Counted from the stretch's first letter, positions 1 to 9,522 are shown. The stretch is DNA of 58,475 bases from an uncultured Oceanospirillaceae bacterium (GCA_937138495.1 CAKZPE010000063.1:1-58475); one strand, 5' to 3'. The notes: generated from the sequence alone by a model not told the origin. Made by a program: numbers and translations.

Positions 1-1158
1 CAGCCCCCAGCCTCCCAGCAGCAACAGTAAAACCGCAGCACTGACAACCCGCTTTTGCCCCCCGCAGGACAACCGGGAGACATTCAGCCGGGCCATACAG
101 CCAGCCGCAACATCCGCCGGCGGTGCAAAACGGCGCAACCCGGTCTGCAGCCAGCTGATGGTCAGTAAATAAGACACACACAGGCCCACCGCCGCAGCAA
201 TGCCGGTCACCATCACCGGCGGCGAAGGGCTGAATAAGAGTGCCAGAAAGCCCACCGCCGTGGTCAGACAACTCAGCGTCAGAGGCTTAAGGTTCATCTG
301 AAAACTGTCCCGTACTGCCTGCTCAGCGCCCTTCCCCTCCGCCAGCGCCTGATAAAACGACAGCACATTATGCATCGCCGTCACCAGGCTCAGCCCAATG
401 ATAATGATCGGCGTAAACGCATTGATGGCGGTCACTGAGTGCCCCATCCAGCTGATCACGCCAAACGCCGCCAGGGTGGACAACGCTCCTATGCCCATCA
501 GCATAAAAGGAATCGCAAACCGCCGGAAACTCCACCACAGCAGGCCAAACATAATGCCCAGCAATAACGGAATGAAATATTTCAGATCATGACGCACGGT
601 ATCTATATAGGCATTATTAAGCGCCATAGTACCGGACAGATACGCGGCAATATTATCGGTGTACGCCGCCTCAGCCAGCGCCGATACCTGACCGTTAAAT
701 GCCAGAATCTGGCGGGCAGATTTGCGGTTCTGTAAGGCGACATCCAGCACAATCAGGGCAGTACTGCTGTCCGCCGAAATAAAGCTGCCATCCATCGCGG
801 TGCGGGCCCCGGGGCTGAGAAATATATTCGACTTCAGCTTCAGTGCCGTTAAAAAACCCCGTACCCGGACGACCTCCGGTATCGCTTCAAGCTGCTTATG
901 CAGTTTCCGGCTGTCACGGTAGAAACCGTCTTCTTCCAGCAGCGATCCGCCATCCCTCCGCTGTACAACCACCAGCAAACGCTCCCGGCTGGTAAAGTTT
1001 TCCTGCAAACGCTGATACTCAGCGAACAAAGGATCCTTCTGATCAAAATACGCCAGAAAGCTGGCATTGGTCGTCAGGTGCTGTAATCCGGCAATGGCCA
1101 GTGACAGCAGCAATAACATGGCAACATTCAGATATTTTTGTCCGGAAAAAAGCTGCAT
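1..1158 (-). CDS. MMPL/RND-family exporter, C-terminus cut off by window edge
   Basis: The reading frame opens at an ATG at 1158 and stays open to base 1, giving 386 codons. It starts with a single N-terminal membrane segment, followed by a periplasmic region of about 200 residues. Several hydrophobic segments follow, with the run ending MHNVLSFYQALAEGKG and a helix rich in small residues. This layout (helix, large periplasmic loop, then a helix bundle) is that of one half of an MMPL/RND superfamily exporter, which usually has about 750-800 residues. Members move lipids or other hydrophobic substrates using the proton gradient; the substrate here is unknown. It is transcribed away from the YHS lipoprotein gene. 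Confidence 0.75.
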   Translation of the reverse strand, partial: MQLFSGQKYLNVAMLLLLSLAIAGLQHLTTNASFLAYFDQKDPLFAEYQRLQENFTSRERLLVVVQRRDGGSLLEEDGFYRDSRKLHKQLEAIPEVVRVRGFLTALKLKSNIFLSPGARTAMDGSFISADSSTALIVLDVALQNRKSARQILAFNGQVSALAEAAYTDNIAAYLSGTMALNNAYIDTVRHDLKYFIPLLLGIMFGLLWWSFRRFAIPFMLMGIGALSTLAAFGVISWMGHSVTAINAFTPIIIIGLSLVTAMHNVLSFYQALAEGKGAEQAVRDSFQMNLKPLTLSCLTTAVGFLALLFSPSPPVMVTGIAAAVGLCVSYLLTISWLQTGLRRFAPPADVAAGCMARLNVSRLSCGGQKRVVSAAVLLLLLGGWGL

Positions 1159-1301
1159 CAGCACAGGCTCCACATTTAATGACGCACAATTCAGTTTGTT
1201 TTCACGTTGGAACGGCAAGCTGTAAATCCGTTCATACATCAGATATCAGGTAGATTAACCCTAGTCTGCCTGGCAGTGACATACAGACAGAGGATAAAAC
1301 C

Positions 1302-1781
1302 ATGTTCACTCACAGACTCACAACAGGTTTTGGGCAATACTGGCGGATCCTGACCGTTATATTCTTCGCTTCGGTTCTGTCAGCCTGTACCAGCCTGGCC
1401 GATCAGCCGGTGTATCAAAACGAAGCCGGCGCGCTGGAAGGCCATGATCCGGTCGCATACTTCACTGCAGGTAAACCTGTTAAAGGCTCAGCCGCATTCA
1501 CCAGCAAACGGGACGGTACCACCTGGTACTTCTCCAGCGCGGAAAACAAAGCCTTGTTCGACGGTAATCCTGAAAAGTACTCCCCACAATACGGCGGATA
1601 CTGTGCACAGGCGATGGCTCACGGTTTAGTCGTCTCTTCAGACCCGGCAGCCTTTACGGTTAAAGATGGCAAACTGTTCCTGAATTACAGCCTGGGCGTG
1701 CGTGAAACCTGGCTCGAAAATGTCGATGCAAACATCAAAAACGCCGACCGGGAATGGCAGAAAAAAACTGCTAATCAATAA
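1302..1781 (+). CDS. YHS-domain lipoprotein
   Basis: This is a 159-residue protein with an N-terminal hydrophobic segment ending in a lipobox (SVLSAC, Cys near residue 29), so it is probably a lipoprotein. Residues about 45-105 match the YHS domain: GHDPVAYFTAGKPVKG, then WYFSSAENKALFDGNPEKYSP and YGGYCAQAMAHG. Small secreted YHS proteins of this kind are common in marine proteobacteria and are thought to bind metal or support redox proteins; the precise role is unknown. The gene stands alone, divergent from the exporter and convergent with rpiA across a shared terminator. Confidence 0.8.
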   Translation: MFTHRLTTGFGQYWRILTVIFFASVLSACTSLADQPVYQNEAGALEGHDPVAYFTAGKPVKGSAAFTSKRDGTTWYFSSAENKALFDGNPEKYSPQYGGYCAQAMAHGLVVSSDPAAFTVKDGKLFLNYSLGVRETWLENVDANIKNADREWQKKTANQ

Positions 1782-1805
1782 TCACAGGCAGAAAACAGCA
1801 GACGC

Positions 1806-1835
1806 AAAAAAGCCGTTGCTCAGCAACGGCTTTTT
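1806..1835. terminator. Bidirectional rho-independent terminator between YHS gene and rpiA
   Basis: A perfect stem (GCCGTTGCT / AGCAACGGC) is flanked by an A-run on the left and a T-run on the right. It can therefore end transcription from both converging genes. Confidence 0.85.
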
Positions 1836-1853
1836 CAGATGCCGCCCCGGGTA

Positions 1854-2525
1854 TCAGGCCGTGATTTCCACCACGCCGTCCGGTGTCCCCATCAGTACGA
1901 TATCGGCACCGCGCTGAGCGAACAGACCATTGGTCACCACGCCTACGATGTTATTCAGATGGTTTTCCAGATCTTTTGGCTGTTCAACTTCCAGCCCGTG
2001 TAAGTCCAGAATCACGTTGCCGTTATCCGTTACAAAACCGTCCCGGTACACCGGCTGACAATCCAGTTTCACCAGTTCACGGGCAACCTGAGAACGGGCC
2101 ATAGGAATAACTTCTACCGGTAACGGGAAGGCACCCAGCAGATCAACCTGCTTACTGGCATCCACAATGCAGACAAACTCTTTCGCCACCGCCGCAACGA
2201 TCTTCTCACGGGTCAGCGCACCGCCGCCGCCTTTCACCAGGTTCATCCGGCCATCAAACTCATCAGCACCGTCAACATACACCTCCATCTGATCCACGGC
2301 ATTCATATCGTAAACCGTAATACCGTGACCTTTCAGGCGTTCAGCAGTCGCTTCTGAACTGGCGACCGCGCCATCAAACAGATGCTTAATCTTTGCCAGC
2401 TCATCAATAAAGAAATTCGCAGTGGAACCGGTACCCACCCCAACAATGGAGTCTTTACCCAGCTTGCCCTGAATATGCGCGACAGCCGCCTGCGCTACTG
2501 CTAATTTCATTTCGTCTTGTGTCAT
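1854..2525 (-). CDS. rpiA: Ribose-5-phosphate isomerase A
   Basis: This 223-residue protein is close to the usual RpiA length of about 219. It interconverts ribose 5-phosphate and ribulose 5-phosphate in the cytosolic non-oxidative pentose phosphate pathway. Family motifs are all present: [15 protein letters not shown] near residue 30, VDGADEFD near residue 85, and [14 protein letters not shown] near residue 98, which holds the catalytic region. It is divergent from ilvA, an arrangement also common in other gammaproteobacteria. Nothing unusual was seen. Confidence 0.97.
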   Translation of the reverse strand: MTQDEMKLAVAQAAVAHIQGKLGKDSIVGVGTGSTANFFIDELAKIKHLFDGAVASSEATAERLKGHGITVYDMNAVDQMEVYVDGADEFDGRMNLVKGGGGALTREKIVAAVAKEFVCIVDASKQVDLLGAFPLPVEVIPMARSQVARELVKLDCQPVYRDGFVTDNGNVILDLHGLEVEQPKDLENHLNNIVGVVTNGLFAQRGADIVLMGTPDGVVEITA

Positions 2526-2748
2526 GCCTGCTACCCATCGGTGTGAGAATTAATTGTGCGAATTATACGCAGCATTGACGATTGATGTAACAGCCACAGC
2601 CCGCAGGATAAAACTATACTAAATAGAGGTTAAACTGCCGGGCTCCCTAGACGCCATGCCCGGTAACTTGTAGCATTTGTCCCCTTACACCGATGAAAAT
2701 ACCGGATTTTGCCTGCAAAATTCAGGCGCCAGCAAAAAGAACTGAATC

Positions 2749-4266
2749 ATGCCCGACCGTTATATAAAGAAAATCCTCGAAGCCCGTGTTTATGATGTGG
2801 CGGTAGAAACGCCTCTGGATGAAGCCCGTGGCCTGTCAGAACGCCTGAACAACCGGGTCTTACTGAAACGGGAAGATGAACAGCCTGTGTTCTCTTTTAA
2901 GATCCGTGGCGCGTATAACAAGATGATTCAGCTCAGTGAAGCCGAACGCCAGCGTGGTGTCATCGCAGCATCCGCGGGTAATCACGCCCAGGGGCTGGCA
3001 ATGGCCGCCCGGAAGCTGGGGGTTAACGCCACCATCGTGATGCCCAAAACCACCCCGGAAGTGAAGGTGAACAACGTGCGCCGGTTAGGTGGCAATGTCA
3101 TCCTCCACGGCGATGCGTTTGATGCGGCGAATGTCCACGCTAAGCAGTTAGTAGAAGAACGTGGCCTCACCTATGTACACCCGTTTGACGACCCCGATGT
3201 CATCGCCGGTCAGGGTACCGTCGCCATGGAGCTGCTGCGTCAGGAATCCGGCCCGATAAACGCGATTTTCGTCCCGGTCGGCGGCGGCGGTCTGCTGGCG
3301 GGTGTTTCCGCGTATGTAAAATACCTGCGACCGGATACAAAGGTTATCGGTGTTGAATCCAGTGAGTCAGCCAGCATGCATGCCGCACTGGCGGCCGGTG
3401 AACGGGTGACTCTGGATCAGGTCGGCATTTTTGCCGACGGCGTGGCCGTTGCACAGGTCGGTCAGTACACCTTTGAAGTGGCGCAGAAATATGTCGATGA
3501 AGTTATTACGGTCAGCATTGATGAGATCTGCGCCGCCGTAAAAGATATTTACGATGACACCCGCTCCATCTGCGAGCCGTCTGGTGCCCTTGCGGTTGCC
3601 GGCATGAAGAAGTTTGTCGAACGGGAACAGTGCACAGACAGCACCATGATTGCCATATCATCCGGTGCCAACGTCAACTTTGACCGTCTGCGGCACATTG
3701 CCGAGCGTTCCGAACTGGGTGAAAACCGTGAAGCCATTATTGCGGTGAAAATTCCGGAGCGTCCGGGCAGCTTTAAACAGTTCTGCAGCGATCTGGGTAA
3801 ACGTAACATCACCGAATTTAACTACCGCTATGCCAACGACGAAGACGCGCAGATTTTCGTTGGCGTACAGCTGACACCGGGGCCAGATGCCCGCACCGAA
3901 CTGCTCAGTGAACTGAAAGGCAGCGATTACAAGGTAATCGACCTGTCTGACAACGAAATGGCTAAGCTCCATGTCCGCTATATGGTCGGCGGACGCGCCC
4001 CCAAATCGGTGGATAACGAAATTCTCTACCGCTTTGAATTCCCGGAACGTCCCGGCGCACTGATGAACTTCCTCAGCAAGCTGGGCGGGCGCTGGAATAT
4101 TTCCATGTTCCATTACCGCAACCACGGCGCAGCTTACGGACGGGTATTAGTTGGCCTGCAGGTACCGGATGACGAGCACGACAAAGTTGCAGAATTCCTG
4201 AACGACATCGGCTACAACTACTGGGAAGAAACCGATAACCCGGCCTATAAACTGTTCTTAGGCTAA
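2749..4266 (+). CDS. ilvA: Threonine ammonia-lyase, biosynthetic (long form)
   Basis: This is a 505-residue PLP enzyme that deaminates threonine to 2-oxobutanoate, the first step of isoleucine synthesis. The N-terminal catalytic domain shows the PLP-lysine motif FSFKIRGAYNKM (near residue 50), SAGNHAQG, and the phosphate-binding loop VPVGGGGLLAG. Two tandem ACT-like regulatory domains follow: one starting near IPERPGSFKQF (residue 335) and one near FPERPGALMNF (residue 430). This two-domain tail is typical of the isoleucine-inhibited biosynthetic form and absent from catabolic TdcB. The length matches E. coli IlvA (514). It is followed by a strong terminator. Confidence 0.96.
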   Translation: MPDRYIKKILEARVYDVAVETPLDEARGLSERLNNRVLLKREDEQPVFSFKIRGAYNKMIQLSEAERQRGVIAASAGNHAQGLAMAARKLGVNATIVMPKTTPEVKVNNVRRLGGNVILHGDAFDAANVHAKQLVEERGLTYVHPFDDPDVIAGQGTVAMELLRQESGPINAIFVPVGGGGLLAGVSAYVKYLRPDTKVIGVESSESASMHAALAAGERVTLDQVGIFADGVAVAQVGQYTFEVAQKYVDEVITVSIDEICAAVKDIYDDTRSICEPSGALAVAGMKKFVEREQCTDSTMIAISSGANVNFDRLRHIAERSELGENREAIIAVKIPERPGSFKQFCSDLGKRNITEFNYRYANDEDAQIFVGVQLTPGPDARTELLSELKGSDYKVIDLSDNEMAKLHVRYMVGGRAPKSVDNEILYRFEFPERPGALMNFLSKLGGRWNISMFHYRNHGAAYGRVLVGLQVPDDEHDKVAEFLNDIGYNYWEETDNPAYKLFLG

Positions 4267-4276
4267 AAAAACGCAC

Positions 4277-4306
4277 AAAAAAGGCGACCACAGGGTCGCC
4301 TTTTTT
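4277..4306. terminator. Terminator after ilvA, probably bidirectional
   Basis: The stem GGCGACC / GGTCGCC with a short loop is preceded by six A and followed by six T. It lies between the converging ilvA and the 4334-4834 gene. Confidence 0.85.
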
Positions 4307-4333
4307 CGGATACGTCTTTCTGACAGGTCGCCT

Positions 4334-4834
4334 TCAGGGCATTTCCGGTGAATGCCGGAAACCTTCACCAAAGAATGCCTGCCAGACAAACGCCACAATG
4401 CTGGCCAGCCCCCAGGCCAGACCAAATACCACGCCGATATCCACAATGCCCCGCCAGGGCTGATCCAGCAGATGTACCAGCTGCACCATCACCAGTATCC
4501 CCGCCAGTAAACAATAGGTCACAATCATCCGGCGACGGCGAATATCAAAGAATCCCATACAGAATAACGGCGCGAGAATCAGACGCAGAGGAGTCACATT
4601 ATCTTTAAGAAATAAAAGCCTCGCAGCAACCCGTGGCGAATAGGCTTGCTGGAAGCCTCTGTAGCCTTCAAAGACCCCCATGAATGCCACACATACCACC
4701 AGCCCCAGCCAGTGATGCCAGGCTAACGGATAGGCAAAACTTTCCAGGCCAATGGCGCCTAACCGGACGATGGCGTTGCCAAGAATAAATGTCAGCCCTA
4801 AAAAACCCCAGCTAACCGCAATGAATCCCAACAC
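4334..4834 (-). CDS. Hypothetical integral membrane protein
   Basis: I do not recognise this 166-residue protein. It is strongly hydrophobic, with about four membrane segments near residues 3-25, 42-58, 88-115 and 128-152, and a basic loop around FFDIRRRRM. The most plausible start is the GTG at 4834, because an in-frame TAG lies just upstream; the ribosome-binding site is weak. It sits between ilvA and the fap operon, converging on the ilvA terminator. No function can be inferred from context. Confidence 0.6.
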   Translation of the reverse strand: MLGFIAVSWGFLGLTFILGNAIVRLGAIGLESFAYPLAWHHWLGLVVCVAFMGVFEGYRGFQQAYSPRVAARLLFLKDNVTPLRLILAPLFCMGFFDIRRRRMIVTYCLLAGILVMVQLVHLLDQPWRGIVDIGVVFGLAWGLASIVAFVWQAFFGEGFRHSPEMP

Positions 4835-4985
4835 AGGCTATTCTCTGTCCAAAACTGCAAAGCGGCAATTATAGAGCATCCCCCTGAATAGACGAAAGAT
4901 CTGGATCAAACCGCAGGCTGACAACAGTCGTAATCCGTACGTAAAAAAACCTGGATGACGAGGGAGACCACCCAGGCGCTCTGCA

Positions 4986-6227
4986 TCAGAAGCGGAATGG
5001 GAACCTCATTGACAGAGCAAAATCGGGCGCATCCGGTGTTAAACCGATGCCCAGAGACGTCGACATAGACCACTGATCGCTCAGTGCATAGGTCACACCT
5101 ACTGAGAAGGTAGCAGCATTACCGTCACTGCCAATTACTTCTTGCTTAGAGGCACCGTCAAACTGAGTTTCACTTTCCTGACTGATCCGCTGTGACAGCG
5201 ACAGACTCATACTGGTACGTTCGTTAAGCGCGAACGCCATCCCCACACCGTAATGGATTGAATCCCCCAGCTTAACCGACCCCGGTTGTTTGCCGTCGGC
5301 CGAGCTGATGTCACCGAAGTCACCTTCAAAGTTATGGGTATAACCGATATTGGCAAACAGAATGGCCGGATCAGTGGTTTTCACAAATGAGAACCCTGTC
5401 GTCAGGCTGTATAAGCCGCTGCCGGTTGGCAGTTCCGCAGGAAAGGTCAGATCATCACCGTTCGAGGCCGTTTTGGTAATAGTAGGTGTTCCGTAGGGAT
5501 CAGTACCGGTCGGAATCTTTAAACTGGTATTCCAGACAATGTCAGGGCGGTCATCGGTCTCTTTATAGAGCTGATATGCTGTGGATAACGTAATATCCCC
5601 TAGCCCGGCTTCGCTGACTTCAGACTCAACACCACCGCTCACATTCCGCTGGAAATTAGTATTCCGGTATACCCACGGAACAGTCATCCCTACCTGCCAG
5701 CGATCTGTCACGTTATACCGGCCGGTAATATCGAATGTGAATATATCCGCTTTTACATCATCAACAGCTATATCACCGAGGAAAATTGCATCCAGCGCAA
5801 GGAACCCTTCAAGCACCAGATCTTTTCGGTCGTAATGGCTGTAATTAAAACCAAACTCCAGAGTGAATTTATCGGTAAACAACGCATGTTCTTCCTGCAA
5901 AACGTTTTCTACACTGGAGCTGGGATCCGCTGATTTCTTAACTTCTTGCTGTTCCGCACCGGCAGTCTGTTGTCCCTGTTGCTGGGCAGGTACTGCCTGC
6001 TGGCCACTCTCAAGCTGCAGCAGACGTCCTTCCATCTCCTGTAACAAATCGGCCTGATGTTTATTGATAAGCTGTAACTGTTTAATTTCGAAACGAAGCT
6101 GATCAGCTTCATCGGCAGTCATTGGTTCGCCATTTTCAGCAACGACACAGGTTGAAACCGTCATTCCCAGTGCCACACATACCGCCACGGTACAGCGGCG
6201 AAGACGGAAGTAGACTAACGTTTCCAT
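4986..6227 (-). CDS. fapF: FapF-like outer-membrane amyloid export pore
   Basis: This 413-residue precursor has a signal peptide ending near VVAENGEP. A short heptad-like helix follows (residues about 38-75, TADEADQLRFEIKQLQ onward), then a Gln/Ala-rich linker and a C-terminal region of about 280 residues with alternating hydrophobicity ending in Phe (RFPFRF), typical of an outer-membrane beta-barrel. In Pseudomonas, FapF is a trimeric barrel whose N-terminal coiled coil plugs and gates secretion of the amyloid subunits. Architecture and position as last gene of the operon both fit. A phenol-degradation MetA-type barrel is the alternative family name. The start has a good site (GAGGGGAAC). 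Confidence 0.85.
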   Translation of the reverse strand: METLVYFRLRRCTVAVCVALGMTVSTCVVAENGEPMTADEADQLRFEIKQLQLINKHQADLLQEMEGRLLQLESGQQAVPAQQQGQQTAGAEQQEVKKSADPSSSVENVLQEEHALFTDKFTLEFGFNYSHYDRKDLVLEGFLALDAIFLGDIAVDDVKADIFTFDITGRYNVTDRWQVGMTVPWVYRNTNFQRNVSGGVESEVSEAGLGDITLSTAYQLYKETDDRPDIVWNTSLKIPTGTDPYGTPTITKTASNGDDLTFPAELPTGSGLYSLTTGFSFVKTTDPAILFANIGYTHNFEGDFGDISSADGKQPGSVKLGDSIHYGVGMAFALNERTSMSLSLSQRISQESETQFDGASKQEVIGSDGNAATFSVGVTYALSDQWSMSTSLGIGLTPDAPDFALSMRFPFRF

Positions 6228-6346
6228 GATGTTCCCCTCTTTCTTCAGTCATGTCAGAAGGACTCTTAAAGCCTCTGACAGAAAGCGAGACACTGCATGC
6301 ACATACTCATCAGCAGCCTACAACCCCATCCACAACTGCTTTCCTC

Positions 6347-6437
6347 ACCGGTCTGAACCGGTTTCGCGGTGTTCGCCTGTTATTATTGTTTCCTAGTTGC
6401 TTTGCCGGTATTGCCGCACCTGTAGCACGGCAATACC
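6347..6437 (-). other. Two stem-loops in the fapE-fapF gap
   Basis: The 224-base gap between fapE and fapF holds a hairpin with 6-bp arms (ACCGGT, 6347-6362) and one with 10-bp perfect arms (GGTATTGCCG / CGGCAATACC, 6407-6437). Neither has a T-run, so they look more like RNA-stability or processing elements than terminators. Confidence 0.5.
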
Positions 6438-6451
6438 TAACTAAGCATAGT

Positions 6452-7240
6452 TTATAATCCCTGTAAGCTGTTGAGCGTTCTCTGGAAGTTCCGGGATACT
6501 CCGGTTAGATTACCCGCAGGTGCCAGCTGTACATTCAGTCCGATACGGTTCAGTACCTGATTTAAATTACTGTTCAGCTGAGTACTTTGCAGAATATTCC
6601 CGGCTGACAAAATCTGCCGGCGGGAAATACGCTGAGCCACGGTACCGACATCCGGTACATCTACCTGATAGCCAATCCCTGAGCCATTTGCCTGAACCTG
6701 GGTTGTCACACCATTATCATCAGCAAAGCTTTCCTGACCGGCACCGATTTGTACAAGACCAGGCCCCCGTACCTGAGGCGTTCCGGATTCATCCGTCACG
6801 GTCCATTCCACATTGTTGTGGACACCGTTTTCATCCCCTGCAATCTGAATGTTCTGTACAACCCCGGCAATATCATCCAGTGCTCCGTTGTCAGATACAC
6901 CGTTCAGAACCTGATTGCCGACCCCCGCACTGGCATCACCCAGATCCCGGGTACGGTAGATCGTTATATTCGGACGGAATCCCTGGGAGAAACTGATATC
7001 CATATGTAACTCCATACTGAAATCCTGTCCCGCACGCTGCCAGTCGGTAGCCATCACAACGCCGAAGAAACTTACTTCGCGACCATCAACAAAACGCCCC
7101 CGCATATCAGCCAGTACGGCATCAGGTACGTTTTCGCCTTCCAGACCAAAAGGTCCGGCAACAGCAGTTGGAGCAACCAGCCACACACTAGCGGCAAGGG
7201 CTCCGGGTATTGCTTTTTTCAACCATCTCATACCTTTCAT
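6452..7240 (-). CDS. fapE: FapE-like amyloid accessory protein
   Basis: This 262-residue protein has an N-terminal signal peptide (basic start, then ALAASVWLVAPTAVAG). The mature part begins with a segment reading DAVLADMRGRFVDGREVSFFGVVM and ends in a Gln/Asn-rich stretch. It has no enzyme motif. Position between the FapD-like protease and the FapF-like pore, plus signal peptide and size, support FapE, a minor extracellular fibre-associated component in Pseudomonas. A similar LADMRGQ-type motif occurs in FapA (HLAGMRGQG), suggesting a shared recognition segment. The start follows a strong GGAGGAG site. Confidence 0.8.
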   Translation of the reverse strand: MKGMRWLKKAIPGALAASVWLVAPTAVAGPFGLEGENVPDAVLADMRGRFVDGREVSFFGVVMATDWQRAGQDFSMELHMDISFSQGFRPNITIYRTRDLGDASAGVGNQVLNGVSDNGALDDIAGVVQNIQIAGDENGVHNNVEWTVTDESGTPQVRGPGLVQIGAGQESFADDNGVTTQVQANGSGIGYQVDVPDVGTVAQRISRRQILSAGNILQSTQLNSNLNQVLNRIGLNVQLAPAGNLTGVSRNFQRTLNSLQGL

Positions 7241-7267
7241 GATGGTATCTCCTCCCGAATCGGGCGG

Positions 7268-8011
7268 TTAAAACAGCTCCGCATGGGTAAACCCATGTTC
7301 AAGAAGCTGTGCATCACTCAGTGGGGCAAACACATTCACCAGATTTCTGGCGGTCAGTGGGGGTGGCGGATTGATTAAGACACTGTTGCGGTCGAAACCC
7401 CGACCGATGACAGCAAATACCACACCATTCCAGCTGGCAACGAACTCTTCTTTAGGCATTATCTTATTTCCGAGCGCCGGGTCTGCGATGTAAACCAGGT
7501 CTTCGGTGGTCTTTTTCAGCACGACAAAATGCTTATAGCCTTTGAGATCGAGCAACACGATGGTGGGAATCTGTATGTCCTTGAGGGTATCAATTTCAAC
7601 CTGATATCCCCTGCCACGCATACCAATCTGCTCCACGTAATGCTTTATATTTAATAAGGAAAAACCCTGCTGACGAACCAAATCCGGGTCACTGACCGCG
7701 AATAAACCATCCAGCATGTCCTGTTCTGTTACCTTTAACCCATAGCCATAGCGCATTACGGTGGCCAGTGATGCAGCACCACAACTGAAATCCGTCTGCT
7801 GACGGATAAGATGGTGATAGCGCTTTTCACGCAGGCTTAACACACGCTTTTTGACGATTGTGACATCTGGCACAACGGCACTGAACTGAATGCTGGCGGC
7901 CTGGGAAGGGAAAGACAGAAACACAGCGATACTCAGCAAAACAACCAGCATATAGCTGGAAATCAAAGTATTCGCTTTCAAAAAAGATGGTTGTTCGGAA
8001 AAACGGGGCAT
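7268..8011 (-). CDS. fapD: FapD-like C39 family cysteine peptidase
   Basis: This is a protein of about 247 residues with an N-terminal membrane anchor or signal (residues about 17-38) and a papain-like C39 domain. The catalytic Cys lies in DFSCGAASLATVM (C77), the His in YKHFVVL (H161) and the Asp in IADPALGN (D177), so a full triad is visible. In Fap systems FapD is a periplasmic C39-like protease needed for export or maturation of the subunits. The upstream ATG at 8017 lies directly against the AGGAG site, whereas the ATG at 8011 is six bases away and is the better start. Confidence 0.88.
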   Translation of the reverse strand: MPRFSEQPSFLKANTLISSYMLVVLLSIAVFLSFPSQAASIQFSAVVPDVTIVKKRVLSLREKRYHHLIRQQTDFSCGAASLATVMRYGYGLKVTEQDMLDGLFAVSDPDLVRQQGFSLLNIKHYVEQIGMRGRGYQVEIDTLKDIQIPTIVLLDLKGYKHFVVLKKTTEDLVYIADPALGNKIMPKEEFVASWNGVVFAVIGRGFDRNSVLINPPPPLTARNLVNVFAPLSDAQLLEHGFTHAELF

Positions 8012-8085
8012 ATCCATCTCCTGGGAAGGCGACCGGACTGTCTGAATAACGTCTGCATCATTCGTGTCCGGAAACCTTACAGATC

Positions 8086-8114
8086 CGGGTGACTGTCATC
8101 CTGACAATCACCCG
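8086..8114 (-). other. Stem-loop between fapC and fapD
   Basis: Arms CGGGTGA-C-TGTCA and TGACA-A-TCACCCG form a 12-bp stem with one internal mismatch and a 3-base loop. There is no T-run. It lies in the 190-base gap just after the major subunit gene, where partial termination or 3' protection would raise fapC expression above the downstream genes. Confidence 0.6.
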
Positions 8115-8201
8115 AAGACTTACCAATCAATACGTTATGCGATTACTGAGTTCCATTTCCGAATACATACGTAAGTAACAACATTCTCAGCTAAGGGTGA
8201 A

Positions 8202-9479
8202 TTACTCACCACCACCGCCTTCACCACCACCTGTCGCAGCAGGTGCGTTAACACGGCTGATAGCCAGGCTGTTGTTTTGCAGGTTGTTTGTACCGGCAGA
8301 TACGTTCACGCCGATGTTACCGCGCGCACCCCGTAAGGAGTTATCGGCAAGTACTGCGTTATTGGCATGACGGATATAGCGGCTGACAACATGTTGTGCG
8401 CTACCGGTCAGAACACCGGACAGTGACTGTGCACCGGCTTCAACGAAGCCCAGACGACCACTTTCACGGCTTGAGCTGATACGGCCACGTTCACGGCTTG
8501 CGCTGATAGTACCGTTCTCATCAAAGTCGAAGGTGCCTTTCAGGTTGCCCTGGCCATCACCGTTCTGATCATCAAAGTCGATATGTCCCCAAAGAACAGC
8601 GTTGTCACCATTCGCATGGTCACCATCATCCATCCAGATTTCAGGATACACGCCGCCGTTTTGAGTAGACGTACCGTTATAGGTAGCAGGTCCGTTTACA
8701 CCGCTATAGGTTGCAGGCCCGTTAGTACCGGAATAACGACCAGCACCGACACCGACATAACCACCATCCATTGTACCGCCTACTGAGAACTCAGTAGTCA
8801 GCACCACGTGGGTTTCCTGAGCGGTGTTTCTGGTAGTGTTGTTTTCAGATTCCTGCACAGCCTGTACTGACGCTTCACCCATTGAGCCTGAAGCAACGGC
8901 ACCTGCAAACGCATTTTTCTGTACGTTACCGGAACCGGCAGTGATGTTCACACCGATATTACCCCGGGCGTTACGCATGGCATTGTTGCCCATGACTGCG
9001 TTATTGGTTGAACCAATAGAACGGGTAAAGTTGTTATCCGCATTCTGATCCACAAATACTTCTGCATCAGCCGAACCAAAAATAAAGGAAGCATCGGCAG
9101 CAGCCAGCGCAGCAGAGTTACCCTGCACGTTGTTATCACCGGCACTCATGTTCAGACCGACATTACCTTTTGCACCACGGAGTGAGTTGTTACCGATTAA
9201 GGCATTATTATCACTCTGGTCGTTGATAACGCGGTTGTCATCGCTATCCTGCTCATCATCAATGACTGCCATACCCAGTGAATTCACCCGGATCCGGCCA
9301 TCAATTCTGACCTTGCCTTTATACTCAACGTCCTTTTTAACTGAGACATACTTCTTCAGCGTGGCACCTTCACCACCTCTGTGATGATGACCACCGTTAC
9401 CTTCAGCAGCGACTGTTCCGGTAAAACTCAGTGCAGCAATGGCTAATGCCAGTGGTGCAATTTTGAATACCTGTTTCAT
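8202..9479 (-). CDS. fapC: FapC-like major functional-amyloid subunit
   Basis: This 425-residue secreted protein has a signal peptide (cleavage near VAAEG) and a His/Gly-rich start (GGHHHRGGEG). It holds three copies of a repeat of about 38 residues at roughly 91-128, 159-196 and 373-410, with core RGAKGNVGLNMSAGDNNVQ, RNARGNIGVNITAGSGNVQ and RGARGNIGVNVSAGTNNLQ. Three imperfect Asn/Gly/Ala repeats separated by variable linkers are the hallmark of the FapC amyloid core. The first linker is about 30 residues and the second about 176. The second contains a short Tyr-Ser/Asn-Gly repeat (TYSGVNGPATYNG). No cysteine is present, unlike Pseudomonas FapC with its C-terminal CxxC. The tail is Gly/Glu-rich. 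A strong AAGGAG site precedes the ATG. Confidence 0.92.
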   Translation of the reverse strand: MKQVFKIAPLALAIAALSFTGTVAAEGNGGHHHRGGEGATLKKYVSVKKDVEYKGKVRIDGRIRVNSLGMAVIDDEQDSDDNRVINDQSDNNALIGNNSLRGAKGNVGLNMSAGDNNVQGNSAALAAADASFIFGSADAEVFVDQNADNNFTRSIGSTNNAVMGNNAMRNARGNIGVNITAGSGNVQKNAFAGAVASGSMGEASVQAVQESENNTTRNTAQETHVVLTTEFSVGGTMDGGYVGVGAGRYSGTNGPATYSGVNGPATYNGTSTQNGGVYPEIWMDDGDHANGDNAVLWGHIDFDDQNGDGQGNLKGTFDFDENGTISASRERGRISSSRESGRLGFVEAGAQSLSGVLTGSAQHVVSRYIRHANNAVLADNSLRGARGNIGVNVSAGTNNLQNNSLAISRVNAPAATGGGEGGGGE

Positions 9480-9522
9480 GGTCTTTCTCCTTATTTTCCC
9501 CTGAGTTCGGGCATCAGCCCGA

